The translations under genes and the position numbers were made by a program. Positions 21,876 through 34,554 of a DNA stretch of 64,000 bases are shown one piece after another. Source of the stretch: Blastobasis lacticolella (taxonomy: Eukaryota > Arthropoda > Insecta > Lepidoptera > Blastobasidae); contig LR990050.1 in assembly GCA_905147135.1 (NCBI GenBank), positions 18,412,001 through 18,476,000 of the forward strand, written 5' to 3'. The first letter of the stretch is position 1. Each line of letters starts with the position of its first letter. The notes under the pieces were generated by a model, which saw nothing but the letters and a program-made list of their open reading frames with translations, ran no database searches and had not been told where the DNA came from.

Positions 21876-22880
21876 TTACTTTTTGGTAGCTCTTTTCGCT
21901 GAGTCACCAACGTAATTTCTGGGCCTAAATTATCAATTTGGCATTGGCGTATCGCCGTGTTTAATGTACCTGAAAGCTCTTGGGTAGTAAGGTGTCCGTA
22001 GACTTTGAAATTGCCCTTCATGTTATTTATGAAGCGCCTAGAGTATGCTACGACCCTTACCAACCTGGTTATGGACGAAAACCTGGTGAACAAAGAAATT
22101 TCGACTGCGGCAACACAATGGACAGTCACCTCTTCAATTTTCGTTGCAATATCTTTTGGCTTTTCATAGTTTATGACATCCTCACGCAAGAAATCTAGGC
22201 CGTTAAACCATAACTTATTAGTAAGCAGCTGCGACGGAGGCAACCCGCGCGAAGCACCGTCACCAGGGTTCCGTTTAGACTCTATATGAGCCCAATTATG
22301 TGCATCCAAATTCGTTTGAATCTCCGATACCTGATTAGCTACGAAAACCTTCCAGCGTGCATGCATGCCTGTTTAGCCAGGCTAACACAATCTTAGAATC
22401 CGTCCTGGCGTGAATGTTTTGCTTGTGAATTTGATAGACTTTAGCTATTTCTAGCAGCAGTCGTGTTAACAACACAGCACCACATAACTCCAGCCGAGGA
22501 ATCGAAACCTGCTTAACAGGAGCCACTTTGGCCTTGGCGGTTATTAAAGCCGTACTAATACTACCATCAGCCGTAATTGACCTCACGTAAACCACTGCCG
22601 CGTAAGCCAACTTCGACGCATCGCTAAATCCGTGCAACTCTACGCGAGAATCAGTCGCCATTCCGGTCCATCTGGGTATACTAATTTTCGCTAATAAAGC
22701 CAACTCCTGACGGTAAGAAAGCCATTCTTCCAACAGTTTAGCCGGTACGACTTCATCCCAGTCAATATCTGCTAGCCAGATCTTTTGAATCATTATCTTC
22801 GAGACTATTATGCTGGGTCCAGCCCATCCCAAAGGATCATAGAAACGAGATATGTCTGAAATAATCTTTCTTTTTGTCAC
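21797..22880 (-). pseudogene. BEL RT connection, RNase H and linker region, frameshifted
   Basis: KIISDISRFYDPLGW opens the post-RT region (about 22860). LHGFSDASKLAYAAVVY, IPRLELCGA and ARTDSKIVLAWL carry the acidic residues of the RNase H fold. A frame change near 22350 precedes KRNPGDGASRGLPP. RNase H would remove the RNA strand during reverse transcription. Confidence 0.8.
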
Positions 22881-22910
22881 CGGCTCTGCGAGCGCCGGAA
22901 GTTTAACCGA

Positions 22911-24711
22911 CTAATGGAACGAGTCATCACTTCGATTCCAGGTAAGTCCAACAATCTTAATAATCTCGTCACTTTTTATTTTCAGGTTTTCCAGTAAGTT
23001 CCTTTCTTCCATTCCCTGTTCCTTTTCCATACTTTCCCTAGTGTCATTATCCTGATTCCTTACTATTATATCCTGTAATAACCCCTCGCAGTTACTCGAC
23101 CACTTTTGCAATTCAAACCCAGCCAGTGCCAAAAGTTCACTCATTTCATTGTAAATAGCCATTCCTTCTTCCTTAGACGAGCATCCCGTTAACAAGTCGT
23201 CCATATAGAAGTCAGTTAGCACCCGATTAGCCACCGCAGGATATTCGCCACCGTCGTCCAACGCCGACTGCTGCAAAGCCTTAACCACCAAGTAAGGAGC
23301 GCTTGCCGTGCCAAACGTAACCCTGAGTAATCTATAATGTTTTGTTTCAGATACCGCATCTTCACGCCACACGATTCTCTGGAAGTCAATGTCCCTCTCA
23401 TCAACTTTAACCTGTCGGTACATTTTAACAATATCCGCAGTTAGACATATTGGATGGATCCTCCCACCGCATAATAATATGCCTAAGGTCTGGCTGCAAA
23501 GTAGGTCCCACTAATGAACTATCGTTTAGTGATAACCCATTAGTACCTTTACAAGAGGCGTCGTACACAACTCGCACCTTTGTTGTGTCTTTATCTTCGC
23601 GCACGACAGCATGGTGAGGCAGATAAATAGCATGGGGATTATCTATTTCTTCTTTCGGTAGAAATTCCATGTGGTTTAGATCTATATACTCGTTAATTAC
23701 CTGTGTATACTTTAGTTTCAATCTTTGATCTTTACTTAATCTAAACTCTAGGGATTTTAATCTCCTTTCAGCTATTTTCAGTGAGTCCGTGACCTGCGGT
23801 TTGTCTATAGTGAATGGGAGGCGAACAATATACCTACCATCTGTGTCTCTACGAGTAGTTGCAAAAAAAAACTCCTCGCAGCGTTTCTCATCCTCTTTCA
23901 GCATCTTCTCTAGAAGCTCTATATTATCGGACTCTAGCTCCCAGAACCGCATTAGTAGTTCATTATTGTCCACACGACAATGCATTACTTTAATCTCGCG
24001 TTCAGCGTAATTATTGGTTTTGACCACCCCTGACAAAACCCATCCTAAACTTGTGAATTGAGCGACCAGTGAACCCGTAGAAGGTCGTTTCACTCCATCC
24101 TGTACAATTCGGCTATAAACATCAGCCCCCAACAACACGTCAATCCGATTTGGCGTATGATATTTAGGATCAGCCAACACCAAGTGACTGAATTCAGGCC
24201 ACTCCATTGCTTCAATCTTCGTAGCAGAAAGAAGAGTTGTTATTGACTTTAACACATACGCTTTCACTACAATTACGCAAGCTGGATCAACCCGTGACGC
24301 AATTTCAATTGAGACCATAGCCTTGGAGACTAAACCATTGTCTCCACCGATACCTACAATCCTTCCTTTAACAGGAGTTTTCTTCAGTCTCAATTGTTGC
24401 ACGGTCGATTCAGTCACAAATGACGATTGTGAGCCCTGATCCAGCAATGCCCGTACCATTAAACATTGACCATTCTTCGACAAAGCTTTCACTAGCGCCG
24501 TAGCTAGTAAGACTTGCTCATGCTGTCTACCTGTCGAAAAACATGAAACAATCGTATCTTTGGCGTCGTTTTTATCCTCGGATGAAACCTCATTATTACT
24601 CCAAGCCTTCGGATGTAGCAGAGAGTGGTGTTTTCGCTTGCAAATTCGACATGACATTTTCGTACGGCAGTTTTTGGCAGAGTGATTGCCACCCAAACAA
24701 ACAAAACACAC
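22911..24711 (-). pseudogene. BEL second zinc knuckle, protease and reverse transcriptase, frameshifted
   Basis: The reading starts with the CxxC knuckle CFVCLGGNHSAKNC. It continues through an aspartic protease block RALLDQGSQSSFV (about 24450) and into the RT. The fingers block LPHHAVVREDKDTTKVRVVY is near 23600 and the catalytic YMDD block FYMDDLLTG near 23205. One frame change separates the fingers block from the palm, near 23425. Confidence 0.85.
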
Positions 24712-24714
24712 GTA

Positions 24715-25297
24715 TTTTTTAGTACGAACTCACGACGTGATTCTACAGTACCTTTAGCGAACTCTTTGCAATAACTTAGTTTATGATTTTCCTGACAGAA
24801 TGAACATTTTACATTTGTAGTTACATGTAGAGACTTAACTTTATTTACAGGTGGATTCTGACCGCTCTGACCCTTGTTTCCTAAACCTGACCGCGGATCC
24901 AAAAATTCCATAGCACGATACCTATTTGTGATGAATTCCGCGCACTGTTTGTAAGTAGGTAAAGTATTAGAACCCGTATTATTCATTAAATTGAACTCCC
25001 ACTGCCTTTTAGATTCGTGGTCCAGCTTAGAAGTCAGAATATGGATTACTATTACATCCCAAGCATCCACTTGCACATCCAGATTCTTTAGAGCAGATAA
25101 ACAATCATTCGTAGTATCGATTAGGCATTTTAAAGCCACTGCTGACTCATTTGTAAGATTTTTTATACCAAAAAATCTATATATTGAGTTTCTATATATT
25201 GTTTAGATAACCTCTCTTTAGGACTTTTCTTAAAATTCGCATAAGCCTTAGTAATGCGAGTAGACAAATCTGATTGAAAATTTATTATTAGCTCCAT
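24715..25297 (-). pseudogene. BEL gag, internally deleted
   Basis: A gag N-terminus starts at ATG 25297 (MELIINFQSDLSTRITKAYA) and stops after 44 codons at 25163. In another frame, gag C-terminal sequence follows at once: DAWDVIVIHILTSKLDHES, a CAEFITNRYRAME block and the zinc knuckle CSFCQENHKLSYC. Compared with the 518-codon gag of the second BEL element in this window, most of the middle is missing. The junction is near 25160. Confidence 0.8.
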
Positions 25298-26029
25298 AAT
25301 TAATTTACTTAAAGTCACAACCTTTGACTAAAAAATAATTTATACAAATAATTAGGTTAAATCGAGATTAATAATAATAATTTAACTATCAAATAAAAAC
25401 TTTAACTAATTTTGGATTATCGTGACTCAACGCAAAATATTCAAAACACTTATAAATTCTGGGGAAAATCCGGCATGGATTCCCCGTACCTCTGTTTTTA
25501 TCCAAACTATTCTAAGTCCCAACACCTTAGCGTGAAATTTTCTAAGTTACAAAATACAATTATTTTCTAAGTAATTACAACAATTATCTTCTTGTAAATA
25601 AAGTACAAATTATATCAGCAAAACTGCCACTTTCAAAATTTACAATGTTAAAATGTTCCTTGATTTAAGATTGAAAATCGCTTACTCAAATAAGTCCAAA
25701 GTACTCACAGTTCGCTTGCACAACCGAGTTCACCACAATAGTTACGTCACTCCGTTGACGTACTGAGTCGCCCTGCACCACCAGTTGACAACTATCACCT
25801 CCTCACATGGACAGCTTCACGTCCAGCAGCATCCAATCCAACTTATCCAGACCGCTTCACGCCCAGCTGCATCCACGTAGTCCTGACAGCACTCCTGTGT
25901 TGTCTGAAGTCCAGCTTCCTTTGCTGGCTCCTGGTCTACTACGTTATCAACAGTAATCCACTGTTCGTAGTAGGTGTGTCGTCCCAAAAATACCGACTTA
26001 GCGGTAGTGCCTATACACCACAACCCTGC
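25298..26029 (-). other. 5' leader of the first BEL element
   Basis: About 730 bases between the primer site and gag, with no coding signal. Short CAGC/CATCC-rich partial repeats occur at 25805-25880. Confidence 0.5.
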
Positions 26030-26047
26030 ATCCGGCTCGAGGGACCA
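26030..26047 (-). promoter_or_regulatory. tRNA-Tyr-type primer binding site of the first BEL element
   Basis: On the minus strand, TGGTCCCTCGAGCCGGAT directly follows the 5' LTR. As I recall the 3' end of insect tRNA-Tyr (CCGGCTCGAAGGA plus CCA), it is complementary with one mismatch. The second BEL element uses the same type of site. Confidence 0.65.
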
Positions 26048-26300
26048 TGAATAAACCTAGCAACTTGTCAGAACCCCAAAACCCAGGCAATCTAGGGTAA
26101 ATAGCGTAAACAAATCAACACAGCAGGTATCGACCCCAAAAAACGTGCATATATTTATGAATTGATTTACAAAAGGTAAACTTGGTTATACCATATCAAC
26201 AAAACATTTCGCCACCGCGATGTAGCAAATTACAATCTTTCACGACAGCGCCATCTAGCGGCAGACTTGAGAACGAAACTTAACGTTACATCTTTATACA
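26048..26300 (-). repeat. 5' LTR of the first BEL element
   Basis: Direct copy of 20193-20445. Flanked on its outer side by AGCAT (26301-26305). Confidence 0.95.
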
Positions 26301-27990
26301 AGCATCTACTTCGGAATAACAAAAGTCATTTTCACAGGCACCTATATTTTCTTTTAACAAGTTTTCTGCAAAAAGTGTTTGGAATACTCTGCCACTCCTT
26401 TATTTGCGATACTAGTTCCAGTTTCTGTTTTGATTTCATAATTTGTATCACGAGGCTTTGTTTTCCCTGCCTCCTTATATATTACATTTCACACAGTCTA
26501 AGCCTTGTTTGAAGACAAACTTATAATTTTCTTACAGTGTTGTGATTTTGCCATTAGAAAAACTTTCTTAAACGTTTTTTAATATTTTTTGACATATTCT
26601 ACAAAATCTTTATCATGGCATAGTTCAAACATTTTACCTCTGCTTTTGCGGATACCTAAAGTAGCCCAATCACTGAATTTAGATTTACAGTTACTTTTTA
26701 TTATTTTTTGCGTAAAAACACTTTGATAAACATTATTGACAGAATTGAACATATCAGAAAATAGAATGTTTGGGTCATGAGAATCAAGACAAAGGCCGGC
26801 AATGGCCTCCGATAAGGCTTGTTTGAAGTGTTCAATTCTCCTGTGAGTAATTGGTCTCGTAATTATTTCATTGATATTACATTATTCCGTAAAATCTAAA
26901 ACAACGAATTGTCCACTATGGTCAGATCTTGTAACATTTATAATTGCCTTCTCGTTGACCTCGCAACAGCAGAACACATTGTCGATGCAAGTCACTGATG
27001 ATTCTGATCATCGTGTCGGCTCTAAAAATACATAATTAAGATTAAAACTACGGAATACACTTATTATTATCTTACTAAAAGTTGATTTTTCTAGTAAATT
27101 AACATTAAAGTATCCACAAACGATTATCTTTTGTTACACGTGCAAAGTCTTTCTAAAAGTTGTTCCAAAGTTTGTTCAAAAATCTCAAAGTTTTCATTGT
27201 TGGGTGGCCTATACACGCAAAGTATGATGCACTTTTCTAGCTTTACGCAGGATAACTCAATCTTATGTTCAACTGAGAGGCCAGCAACATCTTTCCGGTC
27301 TTTCGATTTAATATTTTGCCGTACTGCAAATAATGAACCACCACGGGAAATAGATTTCCGATTAAAACAACTAATTATATTTATTTAGGACGAATGCGGT
27401 CAATAGTCATGACGAAGAAAACGGAAGTGGGAGTGCGCCGCCTGATGGGACGTGCTGACAGAGTCTCGACGGCAGTGGTGGGCATTCTAGGCGCGACCGC
27501 CGCCGCGTCTTGAAACTGTCTCCACATTTCGTTTATAGAAAGTGTTATTTACGTTTGAATTAAAGTACTTTTAAAATCACCTTTAAAATAAGAATGTAAA
27601 TTACCTCAAATGCCGACATTGTAATACCGCACTGATTTCAAGCAAAAATGAATTGGAATAAATACAGTGGAGTAAATGTGAACCTTTTCTTTAATTTATC
27701 TGGACGAATACGATCTAATACTGATATCACCACATCCTGATTCACCCCTTTCCTTGACGCAAAAACATATAAATTAAATATATACATAAATTAAATGACA
27801 TCTCAGATTCTCTCAGCCAGTGCTCTGTTAAACATAAAATTTCTACAGGAGTTTTCTTTAAATATCATTCTATTTCATGTTCTTTGCCAGAAAAACCTTG
27901 TATATTTTGGTGAATTAATCGTAAACAATTCTTGGGCTTATCTTTTGTCTTAAAATTTAGTTTAAAGAGCATCCTTTGTCCTTAGATGAT
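26301..27990 (-). mobile_element. host LINE of the nest: endonuclease domain and start of the RT ORF, broken
   Basis: Reading down from 27990, an AP-endonuclease N-terminus appears as TPVEILCLTEHWLRESEM (about 27850-27800). RGGSLFAVRQN follows (about 27345) and then ELSCVKLEKCIILCV. The domain end TRSDHSGQFVVLD is near 26920. The inter-domain region (RRIEHFKQALSEAIAGLC, then FSDWATLGIRKSRGKM) runs to 26306. Stops and frame changes are frequent. The element continues at 20192 and 19300 beyond the later insertions. Confidence 0.75.
27395..27780. repeat. unidentified insertion inside the LINE endonuclease domain
   Basis: LINE coding similarity is lost between about 27780 and 27395 and then resumes. 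The inserted piece includes a GC-rich block (27415-27515). GACGAATGCGGTCAATAGT near its left end resembles GACGAATACGATCTAATAC near 27705. Family unknown. Confidence 0.4.
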
Positions 27991-29374
27991 AACGAGCAGG
28001 AGCCCTGGTCAATCCTACTTACGCTAATATTGTTATAACAATTAATATTATAAGCTAACAAATTTGTTGATGTCAAAAAATGAAAATGCGTTACTATAAC
28101 GAGTCAAATTATATAAACGTATTCAGACTATGAATACGTTTATTTAACATAGGGTCATTATTTGTATATGAGAAAGCATACAAAGTAATTTTATTATAAT
28201 TATGGGACTGAATTATTTGAAAAGTATCTACGATATCATTTCTAGTTTGTCATCGTACCTATATATTTTTAAACGATTTCATAATAGACTAAACACAAAT
28301 TACAAATATTTCCTGTTCGCTCACTCTACAATGATTATGAATATTGCTATCCCGTTTTTTTCCATAGAAACGAGCCTGTCAGAAAGTGAAGAGCGCTATG
28401 TTTTGAAAGTTCACCACGTTAGTCTAGCTAACAATGACCAACCGTTTCTTTTGAAACATCGGTGTAAATTTTATAATTTCCTAATTAAATTTAAATCAAA
28501 CCATTTAAAAGACGTTGTAATGTAGTGCACAGTTATGTAAAAACGCAAAGTACGAAAATACACCTGGATTATGGGTTGTGGCTATCGGGAATCAGATTTA
28601 GAAATTGTGATAAAAATATGCATAGTAATAGTGTGAATTTGCAATAATTGGAATCTTGAGCTTAAAACAACATGCCATTAAATACAGATTTAAAATTATT
28701 GACTAATTGAGTTATATTTCGGTGTCTCAATAGATATAGAAATATTTCGATATAAACAGGGTCGGATTTAGTATTTGTTGTATAGAATTTTAATACTCAA
28801 ATATTGTCCACAATTGTAATCATAGCGGTCCACAATTTATATTCATTATGGTTCCGTACCAAAAATGTACCTAAATAATATTTTAAATGTTCAGACATTT
28901 AAAAAATTATTTAACGCATTAATCGCGAATTTACGTTTATTTTCATTTATTCATTCTTCTAGATTTCCTGAAGACTAGACATGGTGATGTCTGGGTTGCA
29001 AATTGGAAGTGCTGTGTTGTAAACATTTTGAAGAACAAGATAATAAGTGGATGCAAGTCCCTTCTGTCCTGGTGCCGTACCTACCAGATATTTTACTGAA
29101 AAGAAAGAATATGCTGCGTGATTGATATATTTATATACAGACCCTTTTCATAATTTTTTTTTGTTTATGGCGATGTCCTCTAGAGGGCACGGTATGTAGG
29201 ATCGACAGATCGAAAAGACGGTGGTAGGTATCAAGGTGTGGATTTGATCCCCAGACACCTTACCTTTGAAAATGGTTTTTGTTCCAATATGGATTCAAAT
29301 AATTTATTTGGCTTTTCAGTGAAGGAAAATATCGTCAAAAAACTTGCATGTTAGAGATTAATTCGAATTATGAA
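27991..29374. other. non-coding, no gene recognised
   Basis: AT-rich. A 107-codon open frame at 28202-28525 on the plus strand has no recognisable motif, and I do not call it a gene. Confidence 0.4.
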
Positions 29375-29480
29375 GTCTGCCAATCAGCATTGGGCCTGAG
29401 TGGTAAACAATTGCCCGTTCTCTCTCAATGAGAGGACAAATCTAGTAGTTTAGACGTGTATAGGCTGACGACGACGCGAC
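29375..29480 (+). repeat. degenerate dispersed repeat (retroelement 3' end)
   Basis: CATTGGGCCTGAGTGGTAAAC, then TCTCTCTCAATGAGAGGAC and ACGACGACGCGACGGTGATAAGG resemble a common lepidopteran SINE/RTE 3' end that usually finishes in (GAT)n. Only one copy is seen here. Confidence 0.35.
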
Positions 29481-30309
29481 GGTGATAAGGATTAAGTGGG
29501 CACCTTCATTGCACTTTTATTATAATGACAATATAAATATGCCCACAAGTTAGATTTGTTTGTGTTCGTTACGAAATAGAAATTCGTAGTAATAAATAAC
29601 TTATCTGCAGATGGGCTGCCTTGTTTCGTCCCTGCATTTGCCTTAGTGTGTGTGTTATAGAGATGTGTGACATTTTATCTCGAATTGAATCTCTCTGCTT
29701 CTGTAGATAATTTTTTTTCTCTATGGCTATTTCCGACCATTACTATAATATTAGTACTAGCCACATTTATTATCTCATTAAATGATCGGTTTGGCAAACA
29801 ATGATTACAAACAGTAGGTAGTGGTAAAAATTATAAAGTGTGGATATGGAAATATCGAACGGATAATCTGTCCTTGTTCTCTTGCTCACAAAGGGATTAC
29901 CTATAAAAACGAGAAACACATTTTGATACTTTACATTTAAGTTACTATTGAAAATTTTTGTAGGTAAGTAAGTACCTACGTATTTTAAATAAAATAAACT
30001 GGCTAGGCTAATGCCATTTCGGAAAAAAAAGTTCTCGCGGGAGGCCCAGGAAGCTATGGATTGACATCGCTGAGTCGGGAGGCGAGAGCCAATGGCTTAC
30101 GAAAGGGAAGATGCTGAAGACCGCTAGCAATTTTGGAAATAAGTAAGTACTCAATATATTGTGAATTAATTGCGCGTTTTTGGTTTTAGCCACCTTTTAC
30201 CTAGGATGCTAGGATGAAGATGATAATGCTGATAACTTTTAGGAAATATAAATAGGCAATAGATACCCATTTGTAGTACCTACACATAACTACATAAACT
30301 GAATAAAGC

Positions 30310-30580
30310 AGCACAAAGAGATGCAGCCCCCGGACCTCCCTCGGAACTAAGGACTTGTGCCACAAATAAGCTTGAAGAAGTCGAGACAGCTCTTCGCCGC
30401 ATGAAGAATCGGAAAGCTGTCGGGTCCGATGGAGTCCCTACCGAGGCATGAAAATCGATGGGCTCTCGTGGTGTGAGCATCCTTACCGACCTTTATAACC
30501 GCAACCGAAAGATACCCGACCAATGGAGGCTGAGTATTATTACTCAAGTCCACAAGGGCAAGGGTACCTAGGTGCACTCC
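30310..30580 (+). mobile_element. RTE-type LINE fragment (RT fingers region)
   Basis: The plus strand reads LEEVETALRRMKNRKAVGSD, then GVPTEA and a stop, then ILTDLYNRNRKIPDQWRLSI and ITQVHKGKGT. This is the RT N-terminal region typical of RTE-clade ORFs. It is truncated on both sides. A possible further RTE scrap lies at 30015-30140. Confidence 0.75.
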
Positions 30581-30798
30581 CGGCAATTATTTATTATTAT
30601 ATAAAACGGGACTTGCACGCGATATACCTTATCGATTTGTTTTTCTTATTCTTATCCTGTGGTTGTGATTTATATGGCGATGAGAGGCTGTAAAACCAAG
30701 TTTCGCTAATGACTCTTTTCTGAGTTATGTACATTAGTTGAACACTAATATAAGCGATGCTCTAACGGTAAGGGAAAACATCGTGATGAAACCAATAG

Positions 30799-31011
30799 GC
30801 TAATTACATAACGCTGTTGCCATCAATTCTCTGATTGCAATGATTGAAATTGTTACTTTTGCGATTCTGTATTATCGATTTCATGGATTCAGTTGCTAAA
30901 AATGATCCATTGCAATAAACTCAGAAATCATACATACGCAATCGCAAAAGTAGCAATTTCAAGTATTGAAATCAGAATTGTTTGCAACAGAGTTACGTAA
31001 TTAGCCTACTG
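30799..31011. repeat. palindromic MITE, family 2
   Basis: Long imperfect terminal inverted repeats start AGGCTAATTACATAACGCTG on the left. On the right the complement reads AGGCTAATTACGTAACTCTG. The similarity extends inward through AAATTGTTACTTTTGCGATT. A second copy at 40607-40975 is split by a LINE fragment. No coding capacity. Confidence 0.8.
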
Positions 31012-31514
31012 AACTTCAATCGTAATTAGGCGACTGAATATATAATCCAACCTGGTCAGCTTCCCCTGTTAACAGGGTCACGGAGGTCAGATGGCACTCG
31101 CTCCACTGTGATTACCTGATCTACCAAATCCGGGACATTAACGCCAAGGTGACCATAATGTACATACCATGATTCTAACGAAATCTAGTATTTATGCTAG
31201 TTCATTTTGGGCACATCCGTCGGCTATTTTATGTAACATCAAAAGCAATACCAGTGTTTTCTCAATGCATTACACGCATTATTGAACATAATACCCTCTC
31301 CTCTTAAAAGGAGTTTTTTCTTTCCTCTTTGATTTCTCTTCGCTATGTCGATAAAAACTTTTTACTCCAGGCGTAAAAGGAGTTTCTTTTTTCGTCATTT
31401 ACTCTACGGCTTGTTCCAGTGTTGCATGAGTGTTGCAGTTTTGCTAAAAATATTTATTTTTCAAAAAATAATTGTGAAGAATTGGCTAGAGTTAGATTTC
31501 TTTTTGAACTGATA
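31012..31514. other. non-coding, no gene recognised
   Basis: No open frame or repeat recognised, apart from two AAAAGGAGT words near 31305 and 31375. Confidence 0.4.
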
Positions 31515-31760
31515 CGAACTCAAAACTCAAACTCAAATACGTTTATTCAGTTTAGGTTTTTACAAACACTTATGAACGTCACAATTATAATATAAAATGA
31601 ATACTAGGCACCACAGCACCATCGAGCGGACAACGGTTACTTGGCCATATAAGAAAGAAAACAAAAGATAGACTCCGCAGCCAAAGATTTCATTCTTTGT
31701 CCACGACACTGTGACATTGACAGTCACGTAATGTCATTTGATATGTCACCCCGCCACCGA
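31515..31760 (-). repeat. possible LINE 3' end
   Basis: CTCAAACTCAAATACGTTTATTCAG followed by GC-richer sequence looks, on the minus strand, like a LINE 3' UTR with a GAATAAACG tail. No coding part. Confidence 0.35.
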
Positions 31761-32559
31761 GCGCATTGATGATGCCGCTCGCCTGTATTGTGATTAACTA
31801 ATACAAATCTCACTAATTACTAAATATGCAAATATATACTGAATTGAGTGAGTTAAAAACAAACAATAACGTACCCTATGGTAAGTACATACTCCATTAC
31901 GATAATTACAATGCAAAGAAATGTATACAATGCAGTCACAATATCAGTTTAGTAACCTAACTTTCTCTTTATAGGTTATTTCATACAAAATTAATTACTC
32001 GACAATACAGTAATTTAAGCAGAAAACACTAAGGAATACAGAGTACAATGAAATACAAAAAGCTGGAACATATAATTCCCTCAAAATACGCATTTATGGT
32101 GAAAGTGAAATGTCCGCTGGTAAGTATCATGTAATATGTCATGTATTTAAGTATTATGTCATGTAGGTATAATGAAGTCAATAGTTTATTTAAATTAATT
32201 AAAACAACATACTTACCTACTGCATGTATTAATATTATTATGTAAATATCATTGAATATAGTCCCTAAGTATATACCTACTGTTATTAAATTCCTAATTA
32301 TCATTTCAGCTCACGCTAGGATAATGTCCAGGGATTTTTGTCCTCGATTAAGTCGGCAATTTTATAGTATGATTTCTTAAGTAGTTTGCTCTTAAGCCAA
32401 GATTTGTACTTATGAAGAGGCAATTCCTGGATGTCCTGATACGAGTTCCGCATTTTACATTCTTCCATTTTTCATTCACTTTGTACCGGCTGGATCTTAG
32501 TGAGCACCTTCTATGAACCGCTAACCTTAGTATCTTTTGAATTTTGAATTTTAATGACA
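31761..32559. other. non-coding, no gene recognised
   Basis: AT-rich. Open frames on the minus strand are low-complexity and without motifs. Confidence 0.4.
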
Positions 32560-32650
32560 TTTAGGTATTCAGTCTACATTTAGCTGTGATACGGCGCCCG
32601 AAAATTAATAAGAAAATTAAAGTGTTGCATAATTATTAAAAAGATTTTAC
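32560..32650 (-). repeat. one arm of a family-1 MITE
   Basis: GATACGGCGCCCG and the following AAGTGTTGCATAATTATTAAAAAG match the arms of the element at 52839-53066. The similarity also covers the outer GTAGACTGAATACCTAAATG stretch, in inverse orientation to 53070-53100. Confidence 0.65.
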
Positions 32651-32861
32651 CATGGTTGTTATTTGTCAAACAATCATTTTGAAATAGATTTCCGCGTGTC
32701 AATGTGTAAATGTTTTTTAAATCTGTGCGAGTAAGTGATGGTGAAATTAATATTTTCAGTGAAATTACATATTAAAATGAATATTTTGCAGCAGTATTCT
32801 TTGAAATTCACATCTATGTGATTCTTATATAATTCAAGATCAAGATTCAATTATTCAATTA

Positions 32862-33055
32862 TATGACGACCTGAGTGGATCAGTTAGTTAACATGCCGAT
32901 CTGCCACGCATAGGTCCCGGATTCAATTCCCGGCTGAGCAGAAATTGAAATGATGAATTTTACTTTTACTTACGGGTCTGGGTGTTATAGGTATGTATAA
33001 TAAATAGGTATGTATTTAAAGGTATAATTAGTTTACTAATAAATAAATACATAAA
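32862..33055 (+). repeat. tRNA-derived SINE, copy 1
   Basis: The head ACGACCTGAGTGGATCAGTTAG carries an A-box-like string, and GGATTCAATTCCC is a B box. A body with GGGTCTGGGTGTTATAGG and an AT-rich TAAATAAATAC tail follows. The same element is at 38330-38489 on the other strand. Confidence 0.8.
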
Positions 33056-33069
33056 ATCAGTTATCTATC

Positions 33070-33331
33070 TGACGGCGCATCGAGTTATTGGTCGTGATAA
33101 GATATCTATCGGATAGATACTCTTTAGCTGGTCCTTGTTTTGCTTAGTGGTCTGTGGTTAGTTAACAATGGTAGCGCGCGCACGCATTATTGTGCGCTGT
33201 GATGTTCTTGTTTTGATTAACACCAGAAACCAAGCACCCACGAGGAATTGCTATGTAAGTCACGAATACTAATACCATAGCCTTTAAACTAACGTTGTTG
33301 TGAGTTTGTGTCGTGGTGAACCGCGGGCCCT
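33070..33331 (+). repeat. LTR-like direct repeat, left copy
   Basis: Starts TGACGGCGCATCGAGTTATT, ends GGGCCCT, and is nearly identical to 35927-36171. It carries about 17 extra bases near 33265. Confidence 0.8.
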
Positions 33332-34554
33332 ATCACAAGTGGGATCCAACACGACGCCCACTTTCGGAAATGAAATCTCAATATGATAATCACACCAAGG
33401 TGAGTTCGTTCCTATGGAAGGTGAGTCTTACCACCAAACAACTGGTTACCACTGGACGTCTGATTCCTCTATTATTTGATGTGTACGAGTCCCGCTACAA
33501 TAAAACAGAGAGCTAATCATGTTGTTGTCAAATGGCTCATGCCTACAATGAAGAGAAAGGAATGTGCTTTCAAAAACCATTCAATATACCCAGTCATGGC
33601 ACCTGTATTGATTTGATTATTTTAGTAAATATCTAAGAGAATTTTATTCAATAAATTTAATTTCATAATAGCAAAATGATGTAATAAGTTGAGGATTGAG
33701 ATGTTATAACCTACCTATTAATTGTTGGGATGGGCCCTGTTAGAGCCGAATAGTATACCTAATTATGTTTCTAAGAGGTATTTATTCAATGCCAAGGGTT
33801 TTGGGTTGGATTCCCATCGTTCCCATGTTGGAACGGTTTGATTTGTAATTTTATTGCATGGGTTGTTATTTGTGTTTTTATTCAATTCTTTATTTGGAAT
33901 ATGTGTGGTGTATGTATGCAGATACTATCATGTAATACTGATTTACATAGTTAGTCATGATTACATTTTATTTATTATTACTTATTATATAAAGATAAGT
34001 AATAATTATTATTAATTAAGCTCCTAAGCTAGACTTGTCTTTTTGAATACCCTCTCAGATCTTGGTTTAGGTCACAACAAACATGTTAGAATTTAGGTGC
34101 AAAGCTTTCCATCATCTAACAACGTGTCCATTTGGATAAGCGCTTTCTAGTTAGGATCCTCTCGAGAGAGAAAGGGAACTTACTAGGCTTTGAAAAGGGA
34201 GTTCACACTGACAGTATTTTGTATGGTAGGTTAGGGTGTGATAAATCATCCTCGTTTTTCAAGATAGTTAGGAAAAAGTTATCGTAAGTTACTTACTTAC
34301 GAATAAGTAAGTATTTGTTGTTAATGTTGATGAGATAGGTACGTTGCCTACTTACCGTAGCCTTGAGAGTTGTACCTGCATAGGTACTTTGTTGTGCTAT
34401 AAATATCTTAGATGACATGATTACAGCAGATGCGTGATCTAATTATCACTCATGTCACTGTATTTGATACTTGACGGCAATTTTGTCGTTAAAAGAGTTC
34501 ACCAATTACTTAAATTAATTTAGTCTACTAATGTTTTGATTTTGACGGATCATC

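Larger units (their letters stand above)
20193..26300 (-). mobile_element. BEL/Pao LTR retrotransposon, complete but with broken ORFs
   Basis: Two 253-bp direct repeats (20193-20445 and 26048-26300) bound an internal gag-protease-RT-RNase H-integrase region. On the minus strand the LTRs begin TGTAT and end TTCA. The 5-bp target duplication AGCAT is perfect (20188-20192 and 26301-26305). By eye the LTRs differ at three positions. The coding region has at least six frame changes and a gag deletion, so the element cannot make its own proteins. It inserted into a LINE on the same strand. Confidence 0.95.

Noticed and set aside
28202..28525. 107-codon plus-strand ORF
   Set aside because: No motif, low-complexity composition, and it lies in AT-rich DNA where such frames arise by chance.
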